From Bartonella tribocorum (lineage in GTDB: Bacteria > Pseudomonadota > Alphaproteobacteria > Rhizobiales > Rhizobiaceae), in the NCBI RefSeq assembly GCF_002777915.1, contig NZ_NJGE01000016.1, positions 1-45,387 on the forward strand: a DNA stretch of 45,387 nucleotides, written 5' to 3'. The notes beneath the pieces are model-generated. The model did no database searches, was not told the origin of the DNA, and saw only the letters and a program-made list of their open reading frames with translations. Positions 35,192-44,113 of this stretch are shown here, in pieces. The position numbers and the translations under genes were made by a program. Numbering within the stretch: position 1 is the stretch's first letter; each line of letters opens with the position of its first letter.

Positions 35192-36400
35192 TCATTTAGA
35201 AGAAACAATTGACAAAGAACTGTTCACCCACATCCTGATCCCCAATAAACAGCATAATCCAACCACGCCAGAAAGAAGGAATAACTTACCCGAAGAAGTG
35301 TGACTTAAAACAAATGCTCCAAGAAACGGTGCCCCCAACATTGCTAAATTTTGGATAGACTGCACCCATCCAGAAGCGATCCCAATTTGTTCATTGAAAT
35401 TGGTTACCAGATAAACATTAGAAGATATTGAAAAGCGCGCACTGACCATTCCAATGAGTAAAAAACAAAGTAACAGAGTTTCGATATGAAGTAAATCAAA
35501 GTAAAAAAAGCACACTGAGATCACGACAAAACAAACCATTGTTGACATAGCTGGCATTAACAATTCCGATATTTTGCCTGTAAGGGGTTTATGCTTTGAT
35601 TTTTTCACACTCCAAAACCCATAGAGAAAATTACCAATCGCTGAAGCAGATACCAGCATTCCAAGAGTCTGTTTATTCAGTTTCATTGTGCTGAGAATAA
35701 CGGGCAATTGATTATTCACCATAAAGACCATGGCAAAATAAATGAACATCACCCCCACATAGGCATACCAAGCTGTCCCATAAAGCCTCTGCTGTAGTTT
35801 CGTGGTGTTCGCTTTTTTTATTCTTAGCGACGAGACAGGTTGTGCACCGAGATAACAAAAGACGATAAAGCCTAGGAATGTCAAAAATCCCGAAAATAAT
35901 AAGGTATATGTCTCTGACAAAAGTGCAGACAGAGCACTTCCCAAAGCAGGTCCGATCATCTTTGCTGCGCTATTGATCATATTAAGCACAGAATAGTAAC
36001 GGCTCCGTTCATGTTCAGGGACAGAATTCGCACTGAGAACGGAAATTGCTGGAAGAGCAATACTATTGAATGTTGCTCGAATGACAGCCAAGACAATAAA
36101 TCCTTGCAGACTCGTCGCCATCAATAAAACGACAGTACACAGTGCTCGTAACAGCAATGACGCCCGCAACCAATGGATCATAGAAGGATGACTGACCAAC
36201 ATTCCAATTGGCTTTGACAAAACAATCCCAGGGAATAACGTTGCTGCTCCAATAAAAGCGACATCATATTGATCAGCTTTCCAGAAAAACACAGATACGG
36301 TCAAAATCACGATGTAATCAATCCACCCCCCAAATGATACGATACCATCCCCCAATAAAAGCACCCGCAAGCGATTTTTTGTTGCTGCATCTACTTGCAC
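35192..36400 (-). CDS. MFS transporter (MFS_1-like)
   Basis: About 402 aa with 11-12 hydrophobic segments. Recognisable parts are an N-terminal LLLGDGIVSFGGWIDYIVILTVSVFFW helix, RATFNSIALPAISVLSANSVPEHERSRYYSVLNMINSAAKMIGPALG (motif after TM4-5), and GFWSVKKSK between the halves. Distantly similar in layout to the MFS at 19338, but not a close paralogue. Starts at GTG 36400 or TTG 36403, overlapping the end of the small secreted peptide gene, with GGAG about nine bases upstream. Substrate unknown. Confidence 0.85.
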   Translation of the reverse strand: MQVDAATKNRLRVLLLGDGIVSFGGWIDYIVILTVSVFFWKADQYDVAFIGAATLFPGIVLSKPIGMLVSHPSMIHWLRASLLLRALCTVVLLMATSLQGFIVLAVIRATFNSIALPAISVLSANSVPEHERSRYYSVLNMINSAAKMIGPALGSALSALLSETYTLLFSGFLTFLGFIVFCYLGAQPVSSLRIKKANTTKLQQRLYGTAWYAYVGVMFIYFAMVFMVNNQLPVILSTMKLNKQTLGMLVSASAIGNFLYGFWSVKKSKHKPLTGKISELLMPAMSTMVCFVVISVCFFYFDLLHIETLLLCFLLIGMVSARFSISSNVYLVTNFNEQIGIASGWVQSIQNLAMLGAPFLGAFVLSHTSSGKLFLLSGVVGLCCLLGIRMWVNSSLSIVSSK

Positions 36401-36579
36401 CAAAATACGACTCCTGCTTTTTCGTCCGCAGAACTGATTGGATTTTTGCTTCTTTCTTGCACCCTAAAAGCATCAAGAGCCTTCTGACAACGTGGCAATT
36501 GCCCCTCATCAATGATAACAAAACCAGCAGTAACCATGACAGTGCACAACAGCAATGCTGTTCTAATGATTTTGTTCAT
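36391..36579 (-). CDS. Small secreted peptide overlapping the MFS start
   Basis: 62 aa with a clear signal peptide (MNKIIRTALLLCTVMVTAGF) and a short mature part with two cysteines (PRCQKAL near the start, FWCK at the end), which could form one disulfide. The ribosome-binding site is strong (AGGGGGA, three bases before ATG). Its stop overlaps the MFS start, so the two are co-translated. The peptide may be the exporter's cargo or a periplasmic partner. No family recognised. Confidence 0.7.
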   Translation of the reverse strand: MNKIIRTALLLCTVMVTAGFVIIDEGQLPRCQKALDAFRVQERSKNPISSADEKAGVVFWCK

Positions 36580-36939
36580 AGATCCCCCTTCTGTCTTTCA
36601 AATTTTAACGTTTAAGCATACTTTAAAAATTCTGCAACGCTATAGATTTTTCACACCCAACAATGCTAAAAAGACCATGTTGCCATAAATACACTGTCTC
36701 CACAATTAAGATACCAAAGTGGATAAATCCGCTGTAACTATTTGAATAGTTTAATATTTTTTGTAAGATTCCCCGCTATTTGGATATCTTTCGTAGATCA
36801 ATCAGTTTTTATTATATCTTCCATACCCCTTTTGCAATATGTGGCTGTAGCGTTATACATGCAATTGAGTTTTATAGAAATATTTTCATTTTTCTTGCCA
36901 ATCTTCTGAAATTACTTTATTGATTAGGTCTGTGTTTTT
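36580..36939. other. Promoter region of the peptide-MFS operon and flank of unit 15
   Basis: No gene seen. Composition is AT-rich, without the C-rich repeat. The unit 15 promoter is TTGCCA-17-TATTGA just before 36930. Confidence 0.5.
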
Positions 36940-37132
36940 GATCGTCCACGCACCGATCAAATAGGGAGTTGAAGACCCGAAAACTCGTACATGAATTTGC
37001 CCCGCTTTGCGGATATCCCGGAATTCCGGGAGCTTTTGCTATGTCCAAGTGCTTTTCAGCGCTAAAAGCAAAAAAGCTGATTCGAGTTCAGTATTTTCAA
37101 CCTCCCGGAATACCAATGCGAGGGCGCTCGCA
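36940..37132 (+). ncRNA. Unit 15 Brt-like structured RNA leader
   Basis: P2 outer GGGAG-TTGAAGA with TTTTCAA-C-CTCCC (one G-U), inner AACTCG/CGAGTT, used only here. The apical hairpin GTGC-N6-GCGC keeps pairing through a U-G. Confidence 0.9.
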
Positions 37133-37149
37133 CTTGGCGGGGGTGCAAA

Positions 37150-37557
37150 ATGCCAACAAAAAATCCAAATTTTCCAACTAAAAATCCAAGTTTTATTGAC
37201 GTTTCGATAGGCAAAAGAATTCGTTATAGACGCATTGCCATGGGGCTTTCTCAAAAGGCATTAGGCAGCACTTTAGGTGTCAGTTTCCAACAAATCCAAA
37301 AACATGAAAAAGGTTTAAATCGTGTCAGTGCAAAATGTTTGCTTGAAATCGCTCAAAAACTGCAGGTGCCGATAGGCTTTTTTTATGAAGATCTTGTAGC
37401 CTCCGATCTTGCCACAAAAGAAGATCTTGCCTCACGAAGCAATCCCTCACACTGTCATCAAAACATCTCCAGCGAAAAAGAATATTTGCTTTTAAAAAAC
37501 TTTAGAGAACTTAAACCTGAAAAACAGAAAGCGATTTTGTGTTTGATTGTCTCATAA
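37150..37557 (+). CDS. Unit 15 Trp-like XRE-family regulator
   Basis: 135 aa, ATG start after GGCGGGGG. SQKALGSTLG in place of SQKTLGSFLG. The recognition region reads FQQIQKHEKG, with His for the otherwise invariant Tyr, a change that could weaken DNA binding. It ends LCLIVS like unit 12, and its segment FFYEDLVASDL is shared with unit 7. Confidence 0.9.
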   Translation: MPTKNPNFPTKNPSFIDVSIGKRIRYRRIAMGLSQKALGSTLGVSFQQIQKHEKGLNRVSAKCLLEIAQKLQVPIGFFYEDLVASDLATKEDLASRSNPSHCHQNISSEKEYLLLKNFRELKPEKQKAILCLIVS

Positions 37558-37627
37558 GATAAAAAACACACCTTTAATTTTTATTGTAAATCTTTTGAAA
37601 TTACTTTATGACTTAAAGGGTAACTTT

Positions 37628-37818
37628 GGTCGTCTACGCAACGATCAATAGGGATTTGAAAACCCGAAGACTTGACACATAAATTTATCCCGCTTTGCGG
37701 GTATCCCGGAATTCCGGGAGATTTTGCTATGTCCAGGTGCTTGTCCGCACTAAAAGCAAAAAGCTGAGTCAAGTCAGTGTTTTCAAACTCCCGGAATACC
37801 AACGCGAGGGCGCTCGCA
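37628..37818 (+). ncRNA. Unit 16 Brt-like structured RNA leader
   Basis: P1 GGTCG/CGATC (G-U). P2 outer TTTGAAAA/TTTTCAAA, inner ACTTGAC/GTCAAGT. The -35 is weak (TTGTAA) with -10 TATGAC. It follows the stop of unit 15 within 75 bp, a tandem arrangement like units 12-13. Confidence 0.9.
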
Positions 37819-37835
37819 CTTGGCGGGGGTGCAAA

Positions 37836-38243
37836 ATGCCAACTAGAAATCCAGATTTTCCAACTAAAAATCCAAGTTTTATTGACGTTTCGATAGGCAA
37901 AAGAATTCGTTATAGACGCATTGCCATGGGGCTTTCTCAAAAGGCATTAGGCAGCACTTTAAGAGTGAGTTTCCAACAAATCCAAAAATATGAAAAAGGT
38001 TTAAATCGTGTCAGTGCAAAATGTTTGCTTGAAATCGCTCAAAAACTGCAAGTGCCGATAGGCTTTTTTTATGCCGATCTTTTAGCCACCGATCTTGCTA
38101 CAAAAGAAGATCTTGCCTCACGAGGCAATCCCTCACACTGTAATCAAAACATCTCCAGCGAAAAAGAATATTTGCTTTTAAAAAACTTTAGAGAGCTTAA
38201 ACCGAAAAAACAGAAAGCCATTTTGTGTTTGCTTTCTGATTAG
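37836..38243 (+). CDS. Unit 16 Trp-like XRE-family regulator
   Basis: 135 aa from the ATG at 37836. The longer upstream frame runs through the leader. STLRVSFQQIQ carries Arg for the Gly that ends helix 2 in all other copies, at the turn of the helix-turn-helix, so its activity may differ. Ends LCLLSD. Confidence 0.88.
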   Translation: MPTRNPDFPTKNPSFIDVSIGKRIRYRRIAMGLSQKALGSTLRVSFQQIQKYEKGLNRVSAKCLLEIAQKLQVPIGFFYADLLATDLATKEDLASRGNPSHCNQNISSEKEYLLLKNFRELKPKKQKAILCLLSD

Positions 38244-38484
38244 GCAAAAGCGCCCCACTCCACATTATTCGCTCATAGAGCCCTTTTGATAAAATTGATG
38301 CCGTCTCTTAAAAGGCCGTATTCTATCGCGCGCAACAAGCAAATCCTATACGCCATTCCTCATGCTGCCATTTCCAGCAATCCCCAACAAGGATGAAAAA
38401 ACCCTTCTAAAAAACTTTATAAAAAATTAAGAAATTGCGGTTATTTTATCTCTAGCAGAAATTGTGAAATTGTTTTATATTGAA
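38244..38484. other. Spacer between unit 16 and 6S RNA
   Basis: The Trp-unit 3' flank runs to about 38355. The 6S promoter follows, with TATATT at 38476-38481 as likely -10. No gene: in related genomes a zapA-type gene often precedes 6S RNA, but it is not seen here. Confidence 0.5.
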
Positions 38485-38653
38485 GGGGGTGTTCTGCGCT
38501 TCTCGACAGGAAATAACGTATTCCTGAGACCTTAGTGATCTCCAAGGGAGCTGTCCCTGATTAAGCCCGTGGGCTTTTTCATATGGCGCCCACCTATTTG
38601 TATAGGTTCCCGGGGTCAACTTTTTCCATCGGCTGTTGTGGATCACCTTTTTT
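38485..38653 (+). ncRNA. ssrS: 6S RNA
   Basis: About 169 nt. The alphaproteobacterial 6S core is visible: CTTCTCGACAGGAAATAACG, then TTCCTGAGACC, GGGAGCTGTCCCTG, CCCGTGGGC, and GGCGCCCACC with GGTTCCCGGGGTCAAC. The ends pair (AAGGGGGTG near 38483-38491 with CACCTTTTTT near 38644-38653), closing the rod with its central bubble that mimics an open promoter and sequesters RNA polymerase. Location just upstream of the 5-formyltetrahydrofolate cyclo-ligase gene is the conserved 6S neighbourhood in many proteobacteria. Confidence 0.88.
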
Positions 38654-38898
38654 GCATCATTTTTTACACCGATAAAACTTTTTTGCATCCATAAAATTTT
38701 CCCCCCAAATTGACCATGCTCTAAAATTGATCATACGCTCAATTGACCATACCCTTTTGCATAAATCTCCCTTTTCTATCCCCCCTCTTTTATGAGACAA
38801 AGAGCAACAGACTCTTTTCATAAGATCAAAATAACGATAGGCTTGAACTTATGAGATTTGCAAACAGCCGAAAAAAAAGAATAACCCTCGGTAAGATA

Positions 38899-39353
38899 GT
38901 TCATCCCTTCGCACGTGAGCAGCGCAAGAGTGGTTTATCGCGTCGTGAAGCTCTTTCAAAAGAAGAGCCTGCCCTGTTTTTCACACGCACCCTACTTGTT
39001 TCAGGCACACGGGCTCTTGTCCATAAAGCGATTTACAAAATGCCAACAATGGCTACAATGGGGAAAATGGCAGCAGCTTAATAATTTGGCAAAAAAATGA
39101 CTCCAAGTTCCCCTTTTGAAACAGTTTCATCCCTTCGCACGTGAGCAGCGCAAGAGTGGTTTATCGCGCCGTGAGGTTCTTTCAAAAGAAGAGCCTGCCC
39201 TGTTTTTCACACGCACCCTACTTGTTTCAGGCACACGGGCTCTTGTCCATAAAGCGATTTACAAAATGCCAACAATGGCTACAATGGGGAAAATGGCAGC
39301 AGCTTAATAATTTGGCAAAAAAAATGACTCCAAGTTCCCCTTTTGAAACAGTT
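38899..39353 (+). repeat. Two dead tandem copies of the fthC 5' end
   Basis: The block starting TCATCCCTTCGCAC occurs at 38901, 39127 and 39354 (periods 226 and 227 bp). Only the third leads into a full gene. Each unit holds the fthC 5' coding part (GCGCAAGAGTGGTTTATCGC), a 100-bp insert (CATAAAGCGATTTACAAAATG), and the next copy's start codon region. The copies carry stops and cannot encode an enzyme. Confidence 0.9.
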
Positions 39354-39929
39354 TCATCCCTTCGCACACAACAGCGCAAGAGTGGTTTATCGCGCCGTGA
39401 AGCTCTTTCAAAAGAAGAGCGTGCCCTGTTTTCACAGCGCGCTTGTCACCACTTTATTGAAACTCTCGAAAAAAAGGGGACCGATTTTTCACGCCTCATT
39501 TTGGCAGGCTATTGGCCCATCAAATCGGAAATTGATCCACGCCCTCTCTTGGAAACGATAGCATCACGCGGTGGGCGCCTAGCCTTACCAGCTGTGCTTG
39601 ATGCCACCACCATGATTTTCAGAGCATTTTCGCTGAACACGCGACTCGAGCCCATGCGTTTTGGTACCTTTGGTCCAGGTGCAGACAATGCTGTTGTTAT
39701 CCCCAATATGATTATTGTTCCGCTTTCAGCGTTTGATCGTCACTGTCACCGTCTTGGCTATGGAGGGGGCTATTATGACCGTTCGGTTGAATCCCTTGAA
39801 AAACAAGGACATAAAATGACCTTATGGGGCATAGGATTTTCGTGTCAGGAGGTTTCCTCTATTCCCAGAGCCGAACATGATCTACAGGTTCAGGGAATTT
39901 TTACAGAAAAAGGTTTCTTAAAATGTTAA
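39324..39929 (+). CDS. fthC: 5-formyltetrahydrofolate cyclo-ligase
   Basis: 201 aa, family-typical length. It converts 5-formyl-THF to 5,10-methenyl-THF using ATP. Key parts are LRTQQRKSGLSRREALSKEERALFSQRACHH at the N-terminus, AGYWPIKSEIDPRPLL, and the signature VPLSAFDRHCHRLGYGGGYYDR (ATP-binding loop). The ATG at 39324 begins the conserved part, while the in-frame extension back to 39141 is the preceding repeat unit and is not expected in the protein. Lies after 6S RNA as ygfA does in other bacteria. Confidence 0.93.
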   Translation: MTPSSPFETVSSLRTQQRKSGLSRREALSKEERALFSQRACHHFIETLEKKGTDFSRLILAGYWPIKSEIDPRPLLETIASRGGRLALPAVLDATTMIFRAFSLNTRLEPMRFGTFGPGADNAVVIPNMIIVPLSAFDRHCHRLGYGGGYYDRSVESLEKQGHKMTLWGIGFSCQEVSSIPRAEHDLQVQGIFTEKGFLKC

Positions 39930-39947
39930 AATGTGATTAAAACGCCT

Positions 39948-40769
39948 ATGAGATTTTTATTTTTGGGTGACATCGTTGGGAACACAGGCTGTAAAGTTGT
40001 CTTTGAGCATCTTCCTCAACTGATTGAGAAATGGCAGCTTGATTTTGTTGTCGTAAATGGCGAAAATGCCTCTAATGGTTTTGGTCTCAAGCAAGAGACG
40101 TATCAAGATCTTTTATTAGCAGGTGTTGATGTTGTCACCACTGGCAACCATGCTTTTTCCCACAAAGAAGCCTTACAGTATGCGCCTGAGAGTGATCGTT
40201 TTTTACGTCCTGCCAATTTCTTGAAAGACACTCCAGGAAGGGGTGTAGGTGTTTTTACAGCGAAAAATGGGGCGCGTGTTCTTGTTGCCAATTTGTTGGG
40301 CAGTGTTTTTATGCCGTATGAGGTAGAAGATCCCTTTGCAACAGCGGAAAATATTCTCCTTGCCTGTTCTTTGATGGAACAAGCCGATGCCATTATTTTT
40401 GACTTTCACGGAGAAACAACGAGTGAGAAGCAATGTTTTGGTCATTTTCTTGATGGTCGTGTCAGTGTTATCGTTGGAACCCATACGCATATTCCCACCG
40501 CTGATGCGCAGATTTTAGAAGGTGGCAGTGCTTATTTAACAGATGCCGGCATGTGTGGCGATTACAATTCATCCCTTGGCATGGATAAAGAAGAACCCTT
40601 ACACCGTTTTATTTACAAGACAAAGCAAGATCGTTTTGAACCAGCGTGTGGACCGGCGACCCTTTGTGGTTTAGCCGTTGAGATTTCAGATCGCACTGGT
40701 TTAGCAGAAAAGGTCTCAGCCGTACGGATTGGTCCTCATTTAAAGCCTGAAGTTCCAGACTTTTGGTAG
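39948..40769 (+). CDS. YmdB-like metallophosphoesterase (TIGR00282 family)
   Basis: 273 aa from ATG 39948 (a GTG at 39933 is the alternative). Metal-binding motifs of the family are present: FLGDIVGNTG, VVNGENASNGFG, TTGNHAFSHKEAL, DFHGETTSEK, and GTHTHIPTADAQIL...DAGMCGDYNSSLGM. Family members in other bacteria are cyclic-nucleotide phosphodiesterases. Directly downstream of fthC, as in other Rhizobiales, so probably co-transcribed. Confidence 0.93.
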   Translation: MRFLFLGDIVGNTGCKVVFEHLPQLIEKWQLDFVVVNGENASNGFGLKQETYQDLLLAGVDVVTTGNHAFSHKEALQYAPESDRFLRPANFLKDTPGRGVGVFTAKNGARVLVANLLGSVFMPYEVEDPFATAENILLACSLMEQADAIIFDFHGETTSEKQCFGHFLDGRVSVIVGTHTHIPTADAQILEGGSAYLTDAGMCGDYNSSLGMDKEEPLHRFIYKTKQDRFEPACGPATLCGLAVEISDRTGLAEKVSAVRIGPHLKPEVPDFW

Positions 40770-41465
40770 GCTCTTTTCAAAGCCCTCGCTTTGATGATTG
40801 TTCTTTCTAGTGCTCTTATTGATGATCACGCACGACTGTTTTCTTCTGGGCAATTCTTTTGGCAAAATGATTTTTCAAGCCTTCAATATAATATCCCATC
40901 CCTTCTCATTTTCACGCATTTTTATGAATGGATATTCCTTAAAGATCGAACAAAAAGCCATGATGAAAGAGGCAGGAAACGTATAAATAGGCCTCTTTTC
41001 CTGTGAAAAAATAAAAAGGGGTCACATTTTATACGGCTTTGTCTTGATAAAAATGATGCGATAAAATCTTGCAACAACGCCTTGGATCTCTTCTACCCTT
41101 ATTGAAAAAATTGGAAAGAAGGTCATCTTTTGGCAGCTTAAAAAATATGAGAGCCTTTCATGCAACCGATAAGAGCTATTGAGAAAAGAGTCTTATGGGC
41201 GATTGTAAAAGATCAGACAAGCATAACCATTGAACGGATGACACGTGAATGGAGACTTAAAGATAAGGATTCTCGAGCTCAAGATTGAAGGATAAGGACA
41301 CATTTTTAAGGGCTAGGAAAAAAATCACAGCTTTGGTTCATCATCAAACGAAAAATCATTGTATAAATCATGAATATAAGATTATCTTTTATGGCTTGGT
41401 TGCATTTATGGGAGGAAAAATTCTGTCATGATAAATGCCATCATTGATGCATGGAGGGAGAGATA
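40770..41465. other. Spacer between the YmdB-like gene and the fusion gene
   Basis: No gene recognised. AAAGAGGC/GCCTCTTT at 40966-40998 followed by TTCC is a possible weak terminator. The frames at 40791-41006 have no ribosome-binding site. The promoter of the downstream gene is not clear. Confidence 0.45.
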
Positions 41466-43652
41466 ATGAAAAAGAAAGTTCTTGTGCTAGCGGGAGATGG
41501 CGTAGGACCAGAGCTCTGTGATGCAGCGTTAATGGTCTTAGAGCCATTTCAATTGCCAATAGAATTCACACATGGTGATATTGGTTTTAAATGTTGGCAA
41601 CAGGAAGGAGATGCTATTCCTCATGCGACTTGGCAAAAAATAGCTGAAAGTGATGCCATTTTACTTGGCACTGTGACAGAACCCGGAAAAGAAGCAGCTT
41701 TAAAAGAATGCGCACCGCATTTAAAGGAGCAAAACCTTGCCTATGTTTCTCCTATCCTTCAACTTTGCCAAAAGTTAGGTCTGTTTGCCACGATACGTCC
41801 GGTAAGATATATTTTGGGTCCGCGAAAACCTTTTAAGTTTTGTGTGATCACAGAGAAGAGTGAAGGTCTCGATGCGGGGTTAGATTTTCGAGGGATCACG
41901 CCAGAAACATCTGCTTGGTTAAAACATCCCAATTTGACAAAATATGGTGTTGAAGAAGCCGCATGGACAGTCCATTTACAAACACGCTTTGGTTTAGAGC
42001 GATTATTTGACTATGCTTTTTCTTATGCACATGCGCATGGGATAAAGCGCGTTACTTTTGCTGATAAGCTGAATGTTATGCGGGAAAGTGGACAATTTGC
42101 GCAGAAAATTTTTGAGAAAATCGCGCAAAACTATCCAGAAATTGAAGCAGATATTCATCATGTTGATAGGGTTGCTTTGTGGATTACCACAAAGCCAGAG
42201 CAATTTGGTGTGATTGTTGCTGAAAACATGTTTGGCGATATTCTCTCTGATTGTGCTGCTGGTGTCATGGGCGGATTGGAGCTTGCCCCTCAAGCCAATG
42301 TAGGAAGCCAGATTGCTTGTTTTAAACCCGCTCATGGAAGCGCCCCAAACATTGCTGGACAGAATAAAGCAAACCCTTCTGCCATGCTTTATACCACCGC
42401 TTTACTCTTAGAACATTTAGGCTTTCAAGAAGAAGCAAAACAATTATCTCAAAGTGTTGATCAGGTTATCCGTAGCGGAAAAACGGTCCCCCATGATCGA
42501 GGAGGCGAAGCCTCATCCCGTCAAATGGCTGAAGCTGTTGGCAATTTTCTTGTAAATCCTATCTCTGTGTATCGTGCCGCCATTATCACCGTTGGAGATG
42601 AACTCCTTTCAGGACAATATTTGAATACGAATTTACAGGATTTGAGCCAAAGCTTAAAAAAAAGAAATATTCAAGTGACCCGTCATTTTGTTTGTGCGGA
42701 TCAATTACAGCAAATCAGTGAGACGATTGTTTCATGTCTTGGCCAAGAAGATCTTATCCTTATCAGTGGAGGACTAGGACCAACCTCTGATGATAAAACC
42801 CGTGATAGCGTTGCCCAAGCTGTCAGGCAACCTTTGGTGCATCATGAAGATGTTTGGCACACAGTAAAAGGTCAATTGGCGCGATTAGGGATTACACCCG
42901 ATAAGAACAATGCGCGTCAAGCCTTGTTTCCAGAAACAGCAAAGGTGCTGGATAATCCCACAGGTACAGCCCCTGGTTTTTACCTTTCTTGTGATGAAAG
43001 CACACTTGTTGTTTTGCCTGGTCCCCCCTCACAAGCTCTTGCCCTTTTAGAGGATTATTTACAGCAAAATGAGAAGAAATATTCTTCACTATCGCGCGCG
43101 GAGTATGCCTGGACTTTGATTGGAATTGATGAAAGTACCATAGCCCATTTTGTTGATTGTCATTTTGCAAATGAACCCTTTGAGCGCCATTTTTTATGGA
43201 AAAGCCCTTATGTTCTGGTGCAACTGATTGGTCAATCTTCCACCCCCTTAGCTCCCCCCTTGTCCCCGCATCTCATCGAAGAATTTGAAAATCATTTTCA
43301 CCCCTATTTGGTTGGCAGAGAAGTGACCACGGCGTATAAACAATTAGCCATGCGCGCAGAGGTGCATTGGTCCATCCATGATCCAGAGCTTTTAAAATAT
43401 TTCCACGCACCAGAAAAAAATGCAAAAAACCTTCCGCAGCTTGCGGTTGAAGTAAGCTTATCACCTTCCATTGAGACCTTAGAACAGCAGCAAGAAAGCC
43501 TTGGACATGCAACAATAACCGTACAGATGAAAGGCTATGATGAAACTCATCTTACCTTTCCCTATACGCGACCGCTTTTAGGTGTTGTCTTACAAGAATA
43601 TGCGGCTTGGTTGGTTTTAAAAAGCGTTTTGCAAACGGAAAAAAGCAAATAA
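41466..43652 (+). CDS. Fusion protein: isocitrate/isopropylmalate dehydrogenase-type domain plus CinA-type MoCF domain
   Basis: 728 aa. Residues about 1-360 are a beta-decarboxylating dehydrogenase: VLVLAGDGVGPELCDAAL, FADKLNVM (catalytic Lys), NMFGDILSDCAAGVMGGLELAP (metal-binding Asp), and the nucleotide loop HGSAPNIAGQNKANPSAML. The substrate loop normally RENTEG reads TEKSEG, so the usual Arg is missing and the substrate may differ. From about 370 a MoCF/CinA N-terminal domain follows (AAIITVGDELLSGQYLNTN, LISGGLGPTSDDKTRD, PGFYL, VVLPGPPSQ). The CinA amidase half is absent. The start at 41466 follows GGAGGGAGAGATA. Confidence 0.9.
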   Translation: MKKKVLVLAGDGVGPELCDAALMVLEPFQLPIEFTHGDIGFKCWQQEGDAIPHATWQKIAESDAILLGTVTEPGKEAALKECAPHLKEQNLAYVSPILQLCQKLGLFATIRPVRYILGPRKPFKFCVITEKSEGLDAGLDFRGITPETSAWLKHPNLTKYGVEEAAWTVHLQTRFGLERLFDYAFSYAHAHGIKRVTFADKLNVMRESGQFAQKIFEKIAQNYPEIEADIHHVDRVALWITTKPEQFGVIVAENMFGDILSDCAAGVMGGLELAPQANVGSQIACFKPAHGSAPNIAGQNKANPSAMLYTTALLLEHLGFQEEAKQLSQSVDQVIRSGKTVPHDRGGEASSRQMAEAVGNFLVNPISVYRAAIITVGDELLSGQYLNTNLQDLSQSLKKRNIQVTRHFVCADQLQQISETIVSCLGQEDLILISGGLGPTSDDKTRDSVAQAVRQPLVHHEDVWHTVKGQLARLGITPDKNNARQALFPETAKVLDNPTGTAPGFYLSCDESTLVVLPGPPSQALALLEDYLQQNEKKYSSLSRAEYAWTLIGIDESTIAHFVDCHFANEPFERHFLWKSPYVLVQLIGQSSTPLAPPLSPHLIEEFENHFHPYLVGREVTTAYKQLAMRAEVHWSIHDPELLKYFHAPEKNAKNLPQLAVEVSLSPSIETLEQQQESLGHATITVQMKGYDETHLTFPYTRPLLGVVLQEYAAWLVLKSVLQTEKSK

Positions 43653-43790
43653 CCTCTGTTAACACTGTAAAAAACATTGAAAAAAAACGCTTGGCTCACA
43701 TTGGCTAGAGTGTCTTTTTCTCATTTTCGCCCTCTCGAAATGTCGTAAGACATACGGATTTTTAGCTTGCACTGAAAGCCCCCTACCGGT
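43653..43790 (-). pseudogene. Unit 17: 5' stub of a minus-strand Trp gene
   Basis: Behind leader 17 the minus strand reads GTGCAAGCTAAAAATCCGTA and continues into ACATTTCGAGAGGGCGAAAAT, matching the first 20 codons of unit 19, with a deletion of the second TKNP repeat and frameshifts. The helix-turn-helix is missing. Confidence 0.65.
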
Positions 43791-43990
43791 TGCGAGCGCC
43801 CTCGCATTGGTATTCCGGGAGTGAAAGCGCTGAACTTGACTCAGCATTTTGCTTTTAGTGCGCAAGCACACTTGGACATGGCAAAAACTCCCGGAATCTC
43901 GCGATATTTATAAAGCAGACCAATGTCTCTGCTTGGATTTTCAAGGCTTTAAGATCCCCCATGAAACATCACTGGACAACCAGAACCACG
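43791..43990 (-). ncRNA. Unit 17 leader with variant 5' half
   Basis: The 3' half is a normal Brt-like leader (P5 with GTGTGC-TT-GCGCAC tip, CTCCCGGAAT strand, P6). The 5' half is replaced by sequence also found in unit 18 (CTGGTTGTCCAG, ATTGGTCTGCTTTATAAATA). The promoter is intact: TTGTTC, 17 nt, TATGAA at 43997-44002. Some P2 pairing survives (AAAGC/GCTTT, CTTGA/TCAAG). Confidence 0.75.
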
Positions 43991-44019
43991 TGCTTATTCA
44001 TAAAGTAATTTCAGAAGAT

Positions 44020-44062
44020 GAACAATAAAATTTAAAGCCATGTTTTATCTTTCCGCAATCAA
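44020..44062 (-). pseudogene. Unit 18: 3' stub of a minus-strand Trp gene
   Basis: Between leader 18 and the unit 17 promoter only the last codons of a Trp gene remain (minus-strand GCAATCTTATGTTTGATTGC then GGAAAGATAA, against AAAGCAATCTTGTGTTTGAT in unit 19). Nearly the whole ORF has been deleted. Confidence 0.7.
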
Positions 44063-44113
44063 ACATAAGATTGCTATCTTTTTTAACGCTCACGCGTCAC
44101 TTCCCCCGCCAAG

